Part shown: positions 44,881 through 56,292 of the stretch, piece after piece | Numbering within the stretch: position 1 is the first letter of the stretch | Layout: every line of letters starts with the position of its first letter | NCBI GenBank assembly: GCA_028641055.1 | Contig: CM054061.1 | Location: forward strand, 53,300,081 to 53,364,080 | Direction: 5' to 3' | Origin: Alopecurus myosuroides | Lineage: Eukaryota > Streptophyta > Magnoliopsida > Poales > Poaceae | DNA length: 64,000 nucleotides | Translations under genes and position numbers: made by a program | Notes under the pieces: model-generated | What the model was told of the DNA's origin: nothing | Database searches by the model: none | What the model saw: only the letters and a program-made list of their open reading frames with translations

Positions 44881-47040
44881 ATCATTATGTCATTATTCCA
44901 GTATTGATATGCATGATAATGAGGAAGTCTGTTTAGAAAATTTATATGATAATGCTCTAGATGATGGTCCTATGTTAATTGATGTTATAAATTATAATGA
45001 TGCTGAAAATAGGATTGCTATAATGTGTCCCATACCTTTTGAGAGTGACCAATCATCTTGTTTTGCTATTACTAAAAGTGATAAAGAAGAGGTCTTTATT
45101 TTTAATTTTGATCCCGCTATTTTTCAGTTTGATATGAATTGTGTGCTTTTAGACCATGAAGAACATGCTTTATGTGATAATTATGTTGTTGAGTTTGTTC
45201 ATCATGCTACGGAAAATTATTATAAGAGAGGAAAATATGGTTGTAGGAATTTTCATGTTACTAAAACACCTCTCTTTCTACCTTACCATGATTTCTAGTT
45301 TGAGCTTCTTTAATTTTTTTTTACAAAATTCCTATGCATAGGAAGTGGGTTAGACTTAAATTTGTTTTATACTTGCTTATTTATGCTCTATTTTCCTTAA
45401 TTCATATTTCTTATGTGAGCATCTTCTTGCTTTTTGTGCCTAGCTGAAAGGAATTAAAGAAAAACACTTCTTGGAAGATAACCCATGGTTTTATTTTTGC
45501 TTTGTTTTTCTCTGTTTTCTTTGAGTCAATGGGTTGTATACTTCTGTAGAAACTCCTTTGTATATTTATTTTCATGTATTAGTTGTGCCAAGTAAAGTTT
45601 CTAGCAAAAAGTGGAGTAGGTTTTGGATTTCTGCGTAGAAAACAGATCTCTGTTGTCCACTGTTGAAAATCGTATAAATCACAGAAAGATCAAAATGACT
45701 TGAACATATTTGTGCTTATTCCTCAGGTAATTTCGAAACTATTTTGTTCTTTCTGATTTTCTATTTGAGAAACTTAAGTGCCCCGAAAAAATTCTCCTTT
45801 ACAGACTGTTCTCGTTTTGGCAGATTCTGCCATTTTTCTTGCATTTGCTCTTTTATGATGTCAAGTGGATTTCTTTGCTTCATAAAACATCAGTGGATGT
45901 AGCTCAGTATAAATAGCACTTGTGCCCATGCATAACCCATGAATTTTTTATTGTTGCGCTAACCCTCTAATGCGAACTACTTTGAGTATGGTGTGAAGGA
46001 GGTTTTCAAGGGTCAAGAGAAGAGGGTGATATAATGTGATCAAGAAGAGTGCAAGGTCAAAGCTTGGGGATGCCCCTGTGGTTCATCCCAGAAATTTCTA
46101 AGAAGACTCAAGCGTCTAAGCTTGGGGATTCCCAAGGCATCCCCTTCTTCATCAACAATTTATCAGGTCACTTCTAGTGAAACTATATTTTTATTCGATC
46201 ACATCATATGAAATTTACTTGGAGCGTTTGTTTTTTTTTGTTTTCCTTGATGCAATAATATAGTTGGAACCTAGCATTCTTTGTGTGGGAGAGAGACACG
46301 CTCCGCTTTTTCATTGGAATACTCGTTATGCTCGTAGTCTTAGTTTTTCTTCTAGGTGCTGCAAAATTCCTGTTTTTCTTGCATCTCTTATTCACAGTTG
46401 TTAGTTTTATTAGAGTTGTGTTAGTACTCTCTTGTTTTATTGCTGTATCTCTTGGAGAGTTTTTGTTTATTATGAAATGCTTGGTGTTGAAAATCAGTAG
46501 TACAGTTTTCGCGCTTATAACGTTGCAATAGAAGCTTGTATAGACTATGACTGGACTTTTTCATGTCATGCTAGATGTTATTTTAATTTTAAAGCCTAGT
46601 GGTTATTTGTAGCATGACTTGTTTCAAATAGCTAAGAGTGTTTAATGTGCCATTGAAAAAATCATGAGTTGTTCGTGTCATATTGAAGCATAAATTTGTG
46701 GTGTTCTCCTTTGAATGTTTTATTTGGTTGACTTGGCGCATGCTTACACCATGTTTACGACTACAAACCAGTCACTTATAGCCTCTATGACCATTTAGTT
46801 TTTAAACTTGTAGTACCACTTATGGTTTGATTAATGATGTTTTTGTTGCTATGCATGATTATGGCCATTATTGCTCTCTTGATTTGTCGCTCCCAGTATT
46901 TTGCTAGCCTTCACTTGTACTGAGTATGAGCTCTACTCGTGCATCCAACTCCCTAAAACTAAAGTTTGCCAAATGTGTCCACCATACCTATCTACATGTG
47001 GTATTTAACCACCACTCCAAAGTAAATTGCTCATGTGTTA
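44881..47040 (+). mobile_element. 3' internal region of an Athila-like element, rearranged
   Basis: It contains a 130-codon frame (44909-45298), long T-rich non-coding DNA, the paired AGCTTGGGGAT(G/T)CCC motif (46054-46140) and ATGAGCTCTACTCGTGCATCC (46926), which I recall from 3' internal regions of Triticeae gypsy elements. Near 47040 it changes abruptly into minus-strand 5' internal sequence, so two halves in opposite orientation are joined. No pol domain remains. Confidence 0.55.
44909..45298 (+). CDS. Short protein of the Athila-like 3' region, unknown role
   Basis: 129 residues, acidic and Asp/Asn-rich, ending with YYKRGKYGCRNFHVTKTPLF, a motif I associate with the post-integrase part of Triticeae Athila-like elements. 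No domain of known function, no signal peptide. Whether it is a fragment of a longer env-position protein or just a remnant cannot be told here. The ATG at 44909 is simply the first in frame after the LTR junction. Confidence 0.4.
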   Translation: MHDNEEVCLENLYDNALDDGPMLIDVINYNDAENRIAIMCPIPFESDQSSCFAITKSDKEEVFIFNFDPAIFQFDMNCVLLDHEEHALCDNYVVEFVHHATENYYKRGKYGCRNFHVTKTPLFLPYHDF

Positions 47041-47417
47041 CCAGGATGTACAGTTACATCTCCAAAATAGCAGTTATTTATAACACGTTCAATAATTTTC
47101 ATAGGTATTTTAAAAGGAATACTTTCAGTAGGAGGATTTAAAATATCACAAGCATCATTAGAATTATCACATATGAGAGATAAAGTATCATCAGAGCAAA
47201 TTTTCTCCTCTAAAGCTGGGGAACTAAAAAGACCATTTTCATAAAAACTAGCTTCCTCAAGCTTAGACTTTTCCATAGCATTAGCAATAATGGTGTTCAA
47301 AGAATTCATATTAATAACATTGCTACTAGAATGCAAATAAATCTCCATATGTTTTTTAATTTTCTCTTCAAAAGCATCATGTCCTAATTCAATAGAAAGA
47401 TTATAAAGTTCTCTCAT
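47031..47417 (-). CDS. Start of the Athila-like gag region, truncated
   Basis: The minus-strand frame begins MRELYNLSIELGHDAFEEK about 170 bp downstream of the primer-binding site of LTR C, where gag would start. It encodes 128 residues, helical and rich in Glu/Asn/Ser. No capsid core or zinc knuckle is reached, because the sequence breaks into inverted material near 47040. Its role is inferred only from position. Confidence 0.5.
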   Translation of the reverse strand: MRELYNLSIELGHDAFEEKIKKHMEIYLHSSSNVINMNSLNTIIANAMEKSKLEEASFYENGLFSSPALEEKICSDDTLSLICDNSNDACDILNPPTESIPFKIPMKIIERVINNCYFGDVTVHPGNT

Positions 47418-47589
47418 TTTTTCCCATTAAGCCTACTAGCAATAATAAAAACAAGGAAAAAGTGAAAATAAGCCTAACTAGTGAAAATAAAAAAAATAAA
47501 AAAGATATAATTGCAGAATCTAAAGGAAATAACTTCGAGCACTCACACACCAGCAATAGTACTAGGATGTGAGTACCTTTTACCTTACC

Positions 47590-47607
47590 TCCCCGGCAAC
47601 GGCGCCA
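47590..47607 (-). promoter_or_regulatory. Primer-binding site, tRNA-Asp type
   Basis: The minus strand reads TGGCGCCGTTGCCGGGGA, matching the 3' end complement of plant tRNA-Asp as used by Athila-lineage elements. It lies 10 bp downstream of the LTR end at 47618. Confidence 0.8.
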
Positions 47608-47828
47608 GAAAAGAGCTTGATGTCTATGCACGCTTCTATTCTTGTAGACAGTGTTGGGCCTCCAAGTGCAGAGGTTTGTAGAACAACAACAAGTTTCCCT
47701 TAAGTGGATCATCCAAGGTTTATCGAACTCAGGGAGGTAGAGGTCAAATATATCCCTCTCAAGAAACCCTACAATTACGATACAAGAAGTCTCTTGTGTC
47801 CCCAACACACCTAATACAATTGTCAGTT

Positions 47829-48180
47829 CACTAGTAGGGAATGGCTTATAGCCACCACCATACCGCTGGCGAACCAGGATTGTTGTTGCCCAGCGCTAAT
47901 AGTGCTGGCGAACACGTATGCCTGTTCGCCAGCACTACCGCTGGCGAACAACCACCCTTGTTCGCCAGCGGTACGTCTGGGCCCCACCTGCGCGCGATTT
48001 GAAATGGTAGCGCCGCTGCCTTATTTTACCGCTGGCGAACGGCCGTCATTGTTCGCCAGCGCTACGCCCACAACCGCTGGCTAACAGGTGCTTCTGTTCG
48101 CCAGCGCTAAGATGTGGGCCCAGCACGCATCTTAGCGCTGGCGAACAGAAGCACCTGTTCGCCAGCGGTAGTCCGCAGAT
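47829..48180 (+). repeat. Left subterminal repeats of CACTA element 2
   Basis: About eleven copies of GCTGGCGAAC or GTTCGCCAGC in alternating orientation, several forming local inverted pairs. These are the expected binding sites for the TNPA-like protein. A mirror cluster lies at 56866-57147. Confidence 0.85.
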
Positions 48181-48814
48181 CCTTGCCACAAAGTGGCACC
48201 CCCACCTACCCACTTTCCCCTCCACTCTCTCTTCTTCACCTTGTTCCCTCTTCTCTCTCTAGCTCGAAATTATGCCAATTTCTCCACCCTCCTACTCTAT
48301 TTTGAACCAACTAAATTTATTTTAGTTGGTATATATATGTTTATCTCCCTCCTAACATCATTTCTACCCCAAATTTTCCCTCCCTAGCCATCTAGATCTA
48401 GAATTAACCCCTTTCTCTCCAAAGCTCCAAATTTCTCCGGATATCATCGTGTGGCCATCTATTCATTTGAGGTGTGATGAATGATAATATATAATTAAAT
48501 GAGTTTGTATATAAATTTTGTCCGGATACACGCGATATGCAATATGTGTGAAATTTCACCGGATTCAACAATGGTCGTGTGATGGAGACGATAAATGCAT
48601 GTGTGCGCAATTTGTTGTGGAATGAAATTGAGTAGCCAACTATCGCCGGAATGTTGATTCATTTCCGTCTCGGCATAGTTTGGCACTCCTCTAACCTCCA
48701 ATTTGTAGGAAGGTCATGCCGATTTTTTTCCGTGAATATCGAAATATATATATATATTATGTTTGGTTCTAATATTAATTATATCGGCGCGCGCTCTCGT
48801 GCAGGCGACATATA

Positions 48815-51712
48815 ATGGTGGTCGTTAAGAGTGAACGTGTCGTGAATAGTTACTTGAGACACGCGACAGAAGACATGTTACAAAATGGCCGCAAGGAGAT
48901 ACGATGTCCATGTCGAAAGTGCAAACTAGGGGGCTTGCTCAATCCCTTTACCGGAGACTTGCTCAGTCACCTCCTAAGGTATGGTTTCATGGATGGGTAT
49001 AACAGTCAGTGGGTAAGTGATGATGAAGATGATGAAGTCCATGGGGCGGCGGCGGTAGGAAATGATGTGCAACAGGACAATAGCAATGATCGAATAGAAC
49101 TACAGCAGGACCAAGATCAGCCTCATGACCCAGCACATGATCATGGAGAAGATGTTGAACAAGACGTGGAAGAAGATCACGAGGACACAGGGACACCCCT
49201 AACGGAAGTTGTGCGTGACCCTCATCTGAAAGAACTGCTTTTGAGAAAGACGACTAACTCGATATCTGCTGCTAGAGAGCAATCGAAGCTGGCGCAACTA
49301 GAGATAGACTCGAAGACACCGTTGTATGCAGGCTGCGGTCCGGGAGAGTCCCGCCTGAGAGTGGCCCTCGATGTTCTGCAGATGAAGGCGAGATACAAAT
49401 GGAGCGACATAAGCGTCGATGCAAGCCTGCAATACTGGCACGATGTCCTTCCAGAGGGCAACACTTGTCCTAAAAGTTGCGACGAGGCCAAGAAAGTCGT
49501 GTGCCCCTTTGATTTACCTCACGAAAAATACCATGTGTGCATCAACGATTGCTACATTTATCGGAAAGAGGACGCGAACAAAACCATTTGTCCAGTTTGC
49601 AGCGCCGCTCGATACAAGAAAGGGAAGAAGAAAGCTCCTCGGAAAGTTGTGTGGTACTTTCCGCTCATTCCCCGTCTGCAACGGTATTTCGCGGACCGCA
49701 AGGAAGCAGAGCTCATGCGCTGGCACGCGAAAAGGAGGAATAAAGTTTTGAAAGATCCAAATCGAAGTGAAAAAGTAATTCTGACACATCCTTCAGATGC
49801 AAGTCAATGGAAAGCAATTGACTGTGAATATCCAACGTTCGGGGCGGAGGCAAGGAACATCAGGTTGGGTGTGAGCACCGACGGACTCAATCCGTTTGGC
49901 AACCAGAGCAGCACCCATAGCACCTGGCCCGTGTTTGTATGGATGTACAACATCCCTCCCTGGTTGTGCATGAAGAGGAAGTATATTCACATGAGTATGC
50001 TAATTCAAGGGCCGAAACAACCAGGCAACGACATAAATCTATACCTGAAGCTGCTTAAAGATGAGCTGGAAACGCTATGGGCCGAGGAAGGGGTGAACAC
50101 ATGGGACGCCTTCGGTGAACAATATTTCCCAATGAGAGCTGTCTTACTCTGTACGGTTCACGACCTACTAGGCTACGGATATGTGGCGGGCCAGGTGTGC
50201 CACGGACATAACGGTTGCGTGAGGTGCATGGATGACCTTACGTTTATGCAACTTCCGAAAGATCCTGGGTCTTCGAAAACAGTTTTCGTTGGCCATCGAA
50301 GGTGGCTACCCAACAAAGACCCGTGGAGAAGGCGAGGAGACCTTTTTAACGGTGAGGATGAGCTCCGTGGACCTCCACGTAAGAGGTGCGGCGAAGAAAT
50401 CTACAATTTGCTGAATGATTGGAAGGAATGCCCAGAGCCTGGAAAAAAGCAAAAGGCGCCAAAACCGCTTCTGGATGTATGGAAGACGAGGTCGGTGTTT
50501 TGGGACTTGCCATACTGGCCCTTTCTCGATACGCCTCACTGCCTTGATCTGATGCATATCACGAAGAATGTGTTTGAAAGTTTGTTTGGCACGCTGCTCA
50601 ACATGCCGGAGAGGACCAAAGACGGGGTGAAAGCAAGAAACGACCTGAAATATTTTGGTATTAAGGTAGATCTTCAGGGGGGACGCCCGGATGATGACGA
50701 CGGCGATCAATCGTGTGATGAGGAGACGGATGGTCGCAAGGCCAAAAGGGTTAAGAGGAATGACTATTACTGCCCCCCCTCCTGCTTCACTCTTAGTCCG
50801 GACGAGATCACAAAATTTATGATGTGCCTTCTCGGAGTCAAAGTCCCTAGCGGTTACTCAGGGCTAATAAGCAGATTCCTCGACGCGCAGAAACAAAAGT
50901 TTAGCGGGATGAAGTCTCATGACTGTTACGTGATGATGACGCAGATACTTCCGGTTGCGATCCGCGGAATAATGGACAAACACGTCCGGGAAACCCTGTT
51001 TGGCCTCTGTAACTTCTTCGACGTTATATCTCGAAAGTCGATCACGGGGAAGCAGATCTCAAGGCTGCAGGAAGAGATTGTCGTGATACTATGCGAGCTT
51101 GAGATGTACTTTCCACCATCATTCTTTGACATATGTGTTCATCTGTTGGTCCATATCGTGGACGATATCATCCATCTCGGGCCGTTGTTCCTGCACAACA
51201 TGATGCCGTTTGAAAGGATGAATGGGGTCATCAAAGGATATGTTCGCAACAGAGCTCGTCCGGACGGAAGCATCGTTCAGGGCTTTCTCACCGAAGAGTG
51301 CATCTCTTTCTGCACGAATCATATGGACGTGGAGGACCCAGTTGGTCTGCCCAGAAACAAGCACATTGGCAAGCTCGATGGAGTAGGTCACAAAAATGGA
51401 CGTAGAGAAGTGCATGTGGATCGGGCTTGTCGACGCACCGACTTTAACAGGGCAAACTTAGTAGCTCTCCAACACATTGACATGGTCGATACTTGGGTGG
51501 AAAAACACAAGAGCTCGATTATGAAAAAGTACAGTGAACAAGGCAAGCGGAGGACCGAAGGAGAAATAATCAGAGAGCATAACTCCACTTTCTTGCGTTG
51601 GTTTAAAGATGTGATCGTCGCTAATCCACCGCCAAGGGATTGTGCGAAAAATAAACTTTTGTGTGTAGGTTTTTTCTCTTTTTGGTTTGCTGTAGGTTTA
51701 TTAGGTTTTTGA
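48815..51712 (+). CDS. TNP2-type CACTA transposase of element 2
   Basis: 965 residues in one open frame; the ATG lies 12 bp after a GTGCAG splice acceptor-like site. The N-terminal transposase-associated domain has cysteines in RCPCRKCKL (about 25-40). The Transposase_21 core includes STDGLNPFG (near 352) and LDLMHITKNVFES (near 575). A DUF4218-like region lies at about 690-840 (KSHDCYVMMTQILP, HLLVHIVDDI). It should catalyse excision and insertion of the element. The DUF4216 region present in element 1 is not found here, and the last 25 residues are hydrophobic and look like read-through into non-coding DNA. The protein may therefore be C-terminally truncated, or belong to a subfamily without DUF4216. 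An acidic insert (70-130) is rich in Asp, Glu, Gln and His. Confidence 0.85.
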   Translation: MVVVKSERVVNSYLRHATEDMLQNGRKEIRCPCRKCKLGGLLNPFTGDLLSHLLRYGFMDGYNSQWVSDDEDDEVHGAAAVGNDVQQDNSNDRIELQQDQDQPHDPAHDHGEDVEQDVEEDHEDTGTPLTEVVRDPHLKELLLRKTTNSISAAREQSKLAQLEIDSKTPLYAGCGPGESRLRVALDVLQMKARYKWSDISVDASLQYWHDVLPEGNTCPKSCDEAKKVVCPFDLPHEKYHVCINDCYIYRKEDANKTICPVCSAARYKKGKKKAPRKVVWYFPLIPRLQRYFADRKEAELMRWHAKRRNKVLKDPNRSEKVILTHPSDASQWKAIDCEYPTFGAEARNIRLGVSTDGLNPFGNQSSTHSTWPVFVWMYNIPPWLCMKRKYIHMSMLIQGPKQPGNDINLYLKLLKDELETLWAEEGVNTWDAFGEQYFPMRAVLLCTVHDLLGYGYVAGQVCHGHNGCVRCMDDLTFMQLPKDPGSSKTVFVGHRRWLPNKDPWRRRGDLFNGEDELRGPPRKRCGEEIYNLLNDWKECPEPGKKQKAPKPLLDVWKTRSVFWDLPYWPFLDTPHCLDLMHITKNVFESLFGTLLNMPERTKDGVKARNDLKYFGIKVDLQGGRPDDDDGDQSCDEETDGRKAKRVKRNDYYCPPSCFTLSPDEITKFMMCLLGVKVPSGYSGLISRFLDAQKQKFSGMKSHDCYVMMTQILPVAIRGIMDKHVRETLFGLCNFFDVISRKSITGKQISRLQEEIVVILCELEMYFPPSFFDICVHLLVHIVDDIIHLGPLFLHNMMPFERMNGVIKGYVRNRARPDGSIVQGFLTEECISFCTNHMDVEDPVGLPRNKHIGKLDGVGHKNGRREVHVDRACRRTDFNRANLVALQHIDMVDTWVEKHKSSIMKKYSEQGKRRTEGEIIREHNSTFLRWFKDVIVANPPPRDCAKNKLLCVGFFSFWFAVGLLGF

Positions 51713-52580
51713 TTTCCTGTTTCTGAATGTGTAGGTTAATCTCTGTTGTGTGTAGGTTTGCTCAAGTGTTAGGTTTCGAGTCTGTATACAAAATGTTTTC
51801 TTTTTCTTTTTTTGAAACTCTGTATACAAAATGTTGTGTTACAAACCAAGCATGATGGAGTTACAAAATGTTGCAATTACAGTGATTAAACCTGCACAGA
51901 ATGGAAGTAAAGTTCTGGAGCAGTATGTGCTGTGTGCATTTCTTAGAATTTATCAGAAAAGTCATGTATTTTGAAGCACATATATGATGTATTACTCATT
52001 TTTCCTTTTGTAAATGTCTTTCATTTCTAAATGTTCATGCTTCCAGAGCATTAGGACTAACTGTTTGAAGGCAGAATAATTTGGTAGCAGCAGCAGTTCA
52101 ATGATTTAGCCATATTCTGTAGTATTCTGTAGTTAATCATAGCTAAGTTAATCATAGCAGTAGTATTCTGTAGTATTCCTTGTGGTTTAGCCATATGTTT
52201 CTGTTATTTTCATTTCGGTATATCTAAGTTAGGTGTTGACGGTGGCAGTTCAATGATTTGCTAGTGCAAAGATAAGAACAGATGCTACTGGCCCCTAAAC
52301 TGCTGTGGTGTGTGTGTGTATAATTAATCTCCATTGTCGATTGCTGCTATATATTGTTCACTGTCTCCACAACATTTATTTTTTCTGAAATTTTCCGTAG
52401 TTATTTTTGGTGGTTGGTGATGGTTGGTGGCGATGGATGGTGGTGTATGGATGGTGGTGATGGATGGTTGTGATGAATATGGCGTGCCCACCTTCGTGTG
52501 GATGACGATGATAATATGAGGGGTGGGATTATATGAGGGGTGGGTTTTGATGTGCAGGTACCCCACGTGAGTCCCTATTT
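51713..52580. other. Spacer between the two genes of CACTA element 2
   Basis: AT-rich and non-coding, with local duplications (GTAGTATTCTGTAGT near 52120-52170; GGTGATGGATGG repeats near 52400-52470). It is presumably the 3' end of the TNP2 transcript and the promoter of the next gene. Confidence 0.45.
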
Positions 52581-52629
52581 GCCGGAATGTTGATTAATTT
52601 CCGTTCCGGCAAATTTGGGTACTCCATTT

Positions 52630-52700
52630 GTGATATTTTTAGCAAAGGTCATGCCGAAATTTTCCGTGAATTTTGGCATCATCTTTGCTAAAAATATCAC
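52630..52700 (+). repeat. 71-nt hairpin in the leader of the TNPA-like gene
   Basis: Arms beginning GTGATATTTTTAGCAAAG and ending with its exact complement flank a second pairing (ATGCCGAAATT with AATTTTGGCAT) around a 7-base loop. It forms a near-perfect stem of about 32 bp, 99 bp before the start codon at 52799. Confidence 0.85.
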
Positions 52701-52798
52701 AACTTAGAGTGTCCGAGAAATTTGGACTCATCTGGGGTACATCGTCTAAATTGTAGGATTTGTTGAACTTATTTCGGGTTTTCTCTCCTTCATTAGAT

Positions 52799-55700
52799 AT
52801 GGCTCACAACGACGAGGCGGGTGGTTCTGGTCTCGGACACGGCGGAGACAACGACGATGCGTGGCTTTCCATGCTAAGCGCGGGAGGCGGACCCGTAGAT
52901 CCGCACCCGGATCTAGAGATGGAGGGCGACGATGCAGACGACGAGATGGACGAAACCGTTCGCCAGGAGCTAGAGCCACACAACGATACATCGGGCGCAG
53001 AAGGTGATCAAACCGGTAGTGGCACCGGGGATACCGCCTCCGGTAGCGAGGCGGCGGCTAGGCGCAAAGAGAGGCGGCACAACATGCTCGCCACCATGCG
53101 GGAAGAGTTCACGGAAGTGGACCCCAGCGGTGCTCCCCTCGAGCCGGAGAGTTATGCCAAGGGCTATGGAAACCAGATAGGCTGCATAGCTCGAGACTTC
53201 GGCAACGTTAACATGGAGCACCTCAAAGCTAAAGAAAACACGGCTCATGCCGCCCTGCTGATTGAGAAGCTGCACACAAGGTATAAATTCCCGGATCCTT
53301 ACGACAACCAGGACCTGAAGAAGAATCTGGTCAACTCCTTAGCACTGAACAAGTTCGCCAAAGCGTTTACGACTTGGAGATCCAGTTTGCGGCAGATGCT
53401 TGCGAAGGGTGCGGATTTTGATGAGATCCATAAGATGTGGCCCTCCATTTCCGAGGAAGACTTGGCCCAATTCAAGATCGACGAACTCAAACCGGAAAGG
53501 ATTGCGCTGACTAAATGGGGGAAAGAACAGCGAAAAAAGAACATTGGCCCTCACAATCTCGGAAGCCGGGGTTACCTTGGGAAGCAGAAAGTATGGGCCA
53601 AGGAGGATTCGAAGAGAGAAGGGCCGAACCCGTTTGACAAGATCACCGACCCGCAGGTGAGAAATTTTGTCAGGGCCCATTACAGGGAAGATCCCAAAAA
53701 GCCCGGCGATCTTGTGTTGAACGAGAAGGTCAAGCTGCTCGAGGATAAGTATCTCGAGGAACAAGAAAAAGAACGCCTATCTCAATCTGACGGGGGGTCC
53801 TCGGCGACGACGAACAAGGACCCGTATGACACCCCTTTCATTAGGGCGCTTAACGCGATGAAGGGAGTGCCCCTTGACAAGAAGCCGAATCGTAGCCATG
53901 TGCATGGCCTCGGAAAGGGTCATCGGCATGCGCAATACTACCCCGACACCAGGGAAAAGCGCAAGGAGCGGAACAAGGGCCCGGAGAAGACGGTCGACGA
54001 GCTTGTGAACGAGAGGCTCAATGAGCTCCTCCCTACCATCTGTTCGACCGTCGCTCAGTCCTTAGCGCCGTGGATGCTAGGTGGAGGACAAGGGCCGCTC
54101 CCGCAGATAAACATAGCCCAAATTGTGCAGCCAGCGCCGCAGAACGCGGCCCCCGTCGTGGCGCCGCAGAACGCGGCCCCCGTCGTGGCGCCGCAGAACG
54201 CGGCCCCCGTCGTGGCGTCTGCTGCGCGGAACGAGCCGACCCCCAACCCTCAGCCGGAAGGTCGCAAAGATCCGTCGCCGCCCCGCCACATCTCATCAAC
54301 GCCGCCGCCGACACTTAGCGGTCCATCCCCCTTGTCCGAGCTCAATGCCCTCACGGCAATTCAACGTGCCCTGCTTAATTATATATTATGACTTGATTCG
54401 TGACGGCATCAGTCTCTAACAACGATCGCGCGACGTTTCGCAGGCCGACGAGACGGGATGCACATTGCTCCTTAATGTGAACGGCGAGTTAAAGGACGTC
54501 GCCAAAGGAAAAATCATCACACCTCTGAACCGCGTATCCCACGGCGTTCGTATGCCCGAGGACGTGTTCAGAGTGACATTAAGTCGGGTGCTCCCTGGTT
54601 GCGGTGCTCTCGATCCTCCGAACCAACCACCTGCAGCCGACAGCGAGTTGAACCTGGAGCAATGCTTGGTTTGGCCATTGACCTGGCCGAAATCACTAAT
54701 TCGTTTGGAAAGTACTCCTGCCAACACTCCAACACCGGTCCAGGGGTCGGGGCACCCGAGCCAACACAAGGATTTCTCACCTGCAAAGTCCGTGCAGCAC
54801 GACGGCGACGAAGATGAGAACCCGAATGACTACCTCGTCGACGATCCTTACGAGGGGGCGCCCGGCCTGGATGATCTTGATCAACTTCTCTTGCCAGCGG
54901 AGGAAGCGGATAAATATCGATGCACAAAGCGTCTTTTCTCTTCTCAAGAGCCGGCAGTCCCCGAGCAAGAAGTCATCAGCCAGGATGCCCTCAAAGAGGC
55001 GGTAGCGGATGTATTTCATAAGACTCAGCCTAACATCAAGTATGCACGGAAAAGAACTAAGAAGGCTCCTGCCGTTGCATCGATGAGCCAACCGGTGGAG
55101 GGGACCAAGTCTAAGCCGCAGACAGGACGTGTATTGGATAGGATACCCATAACCGACTGGCATCAGATCCATGAGATGGGGAAACCGATGCTTCCGCCGA
55201 GGTTGGTCGCCTTGCTGACAGGTGATATGCGTAGCGTCCATGACGGTGTACTATATATGGAGGAGGTGCTTCTCAAAGAGAAAAATCCAACGCTGCCGGT
55301 TTTGGTCGCAAAGGTGCCATCTACGGCGGGATTTGTCACTGAAGGCAACGCAAACAAGATCATCATTAGATTTGACGACATTTTCCGGATGTTCCACATG
55401 AAAGCACTCCACTCGTCAATCGTCCGTCTGTTTACGCTCAGCTTGGCGCATCAGCTATCCGTAGAGAATGTCAGAAACATCGGGCTAGCAGACCCCTACT
55501 ACATGCACGACATGTACTTGAACAACCCCAAGGGTAGGGCAAAAGCGACAAAGTACCTCGAACAAGTGTTGCTCACTAACCATATGAACAAGAGGATCAC
55601 CCTCGTGCCCTACTTTCCTGAGTAAGTTATATTTCCCATCTTTACATAAGTTCGCGCATATACAATTTTTGAGGATTATATATATGGACTCTCCTGTTTT

Positions 55701-56292
55701 GCGCAGAAACAAATACGGCACCCTCATCATGCTCTACCCGAGAGACGCGCACGCAGTATATCTCGACTCCGGGAGTACGATGAAGGAGAAGAACTACACC
55801 CTCATCAAGTCTGTTCTCAATGATGCTATGGATGGCTACATCAGGGGGGAAGGATTCTGCGACAGGACGAAACAAATTAAAGGAAAATATGTGTTCAGAC
55901 ACAGAACAGAGTTTCCCTGCCCCAAGCAGGCGCCAGGCGGCCAAATGGAGGCATGGTACCTCATCCAACACATGACGGAGATCGTGAAGGACCAACATAG
56001 TCTGCAATACATGTCTGCTGTGGACAAATGGTCTCGCAGCATGGTGGAATGGTCTGATGCTGAGTACAGACAAAACTTTGGTCGCATCCAGCGCAAGATC
56101 TGCACAATCATCTATAAGGATGTAGTAACTTCAGGATCTAGCTTCCACTGGAACGGTACCCCACCATCTAACAAAGAGTTGCGACAATATGTGCTAGAGC
56201 AGACTGACGAGAGACCATTCAACTCGTTAGAAGGTGCTCTTCCGTTCCCGCCGGAGAAGAAACAGAAGATCACAACATCGAGGAAGAAATGA
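52799..56292 (+). CDS. TNPA-like protein with C-terminal degenerate Ulp1-type domain
   Basis: Exon 1 starts at the ATG 52799 (the frame is also open upstream to 52760). Exon 2 is 54444-55621 and exon 3 is 55707-56292, joined in phase (GTAAGT donor, CAG acceptor). The exon 1 donor is unresolved; an in-phase GC donor at 54356 would give ELNALT joined to ADETG. The N-terminal half resembles TNPA/Transposase_24 proteins (HNLGSRGYLGKQKVWAKED; charged helix; PQNAAPVVA repeated three times). Exon 2 is an unnamed conserved transposon domain. Its end plus exon 3 resemble a Ulp1/C48 protease, but the His site reads NKYGTL in place of HWxL and the Cys site reads GQMEAWYL in place of the CG pair; Asp (YLDS) and the Gln region (FPCPKQ) remain. 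It is thus unlikely to be a protease and may act as a binding domain. Confidence 0.75.
54137..54217 (+). repeat. 27-bp tandem repeat in the TNPA-like gene
   Basis: Three nearly identical 27-bp units encode the nonapeptide PQNAAPVVA in a proline/alanine-rich linker before the exon 1 end. Confidence 0.85.
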
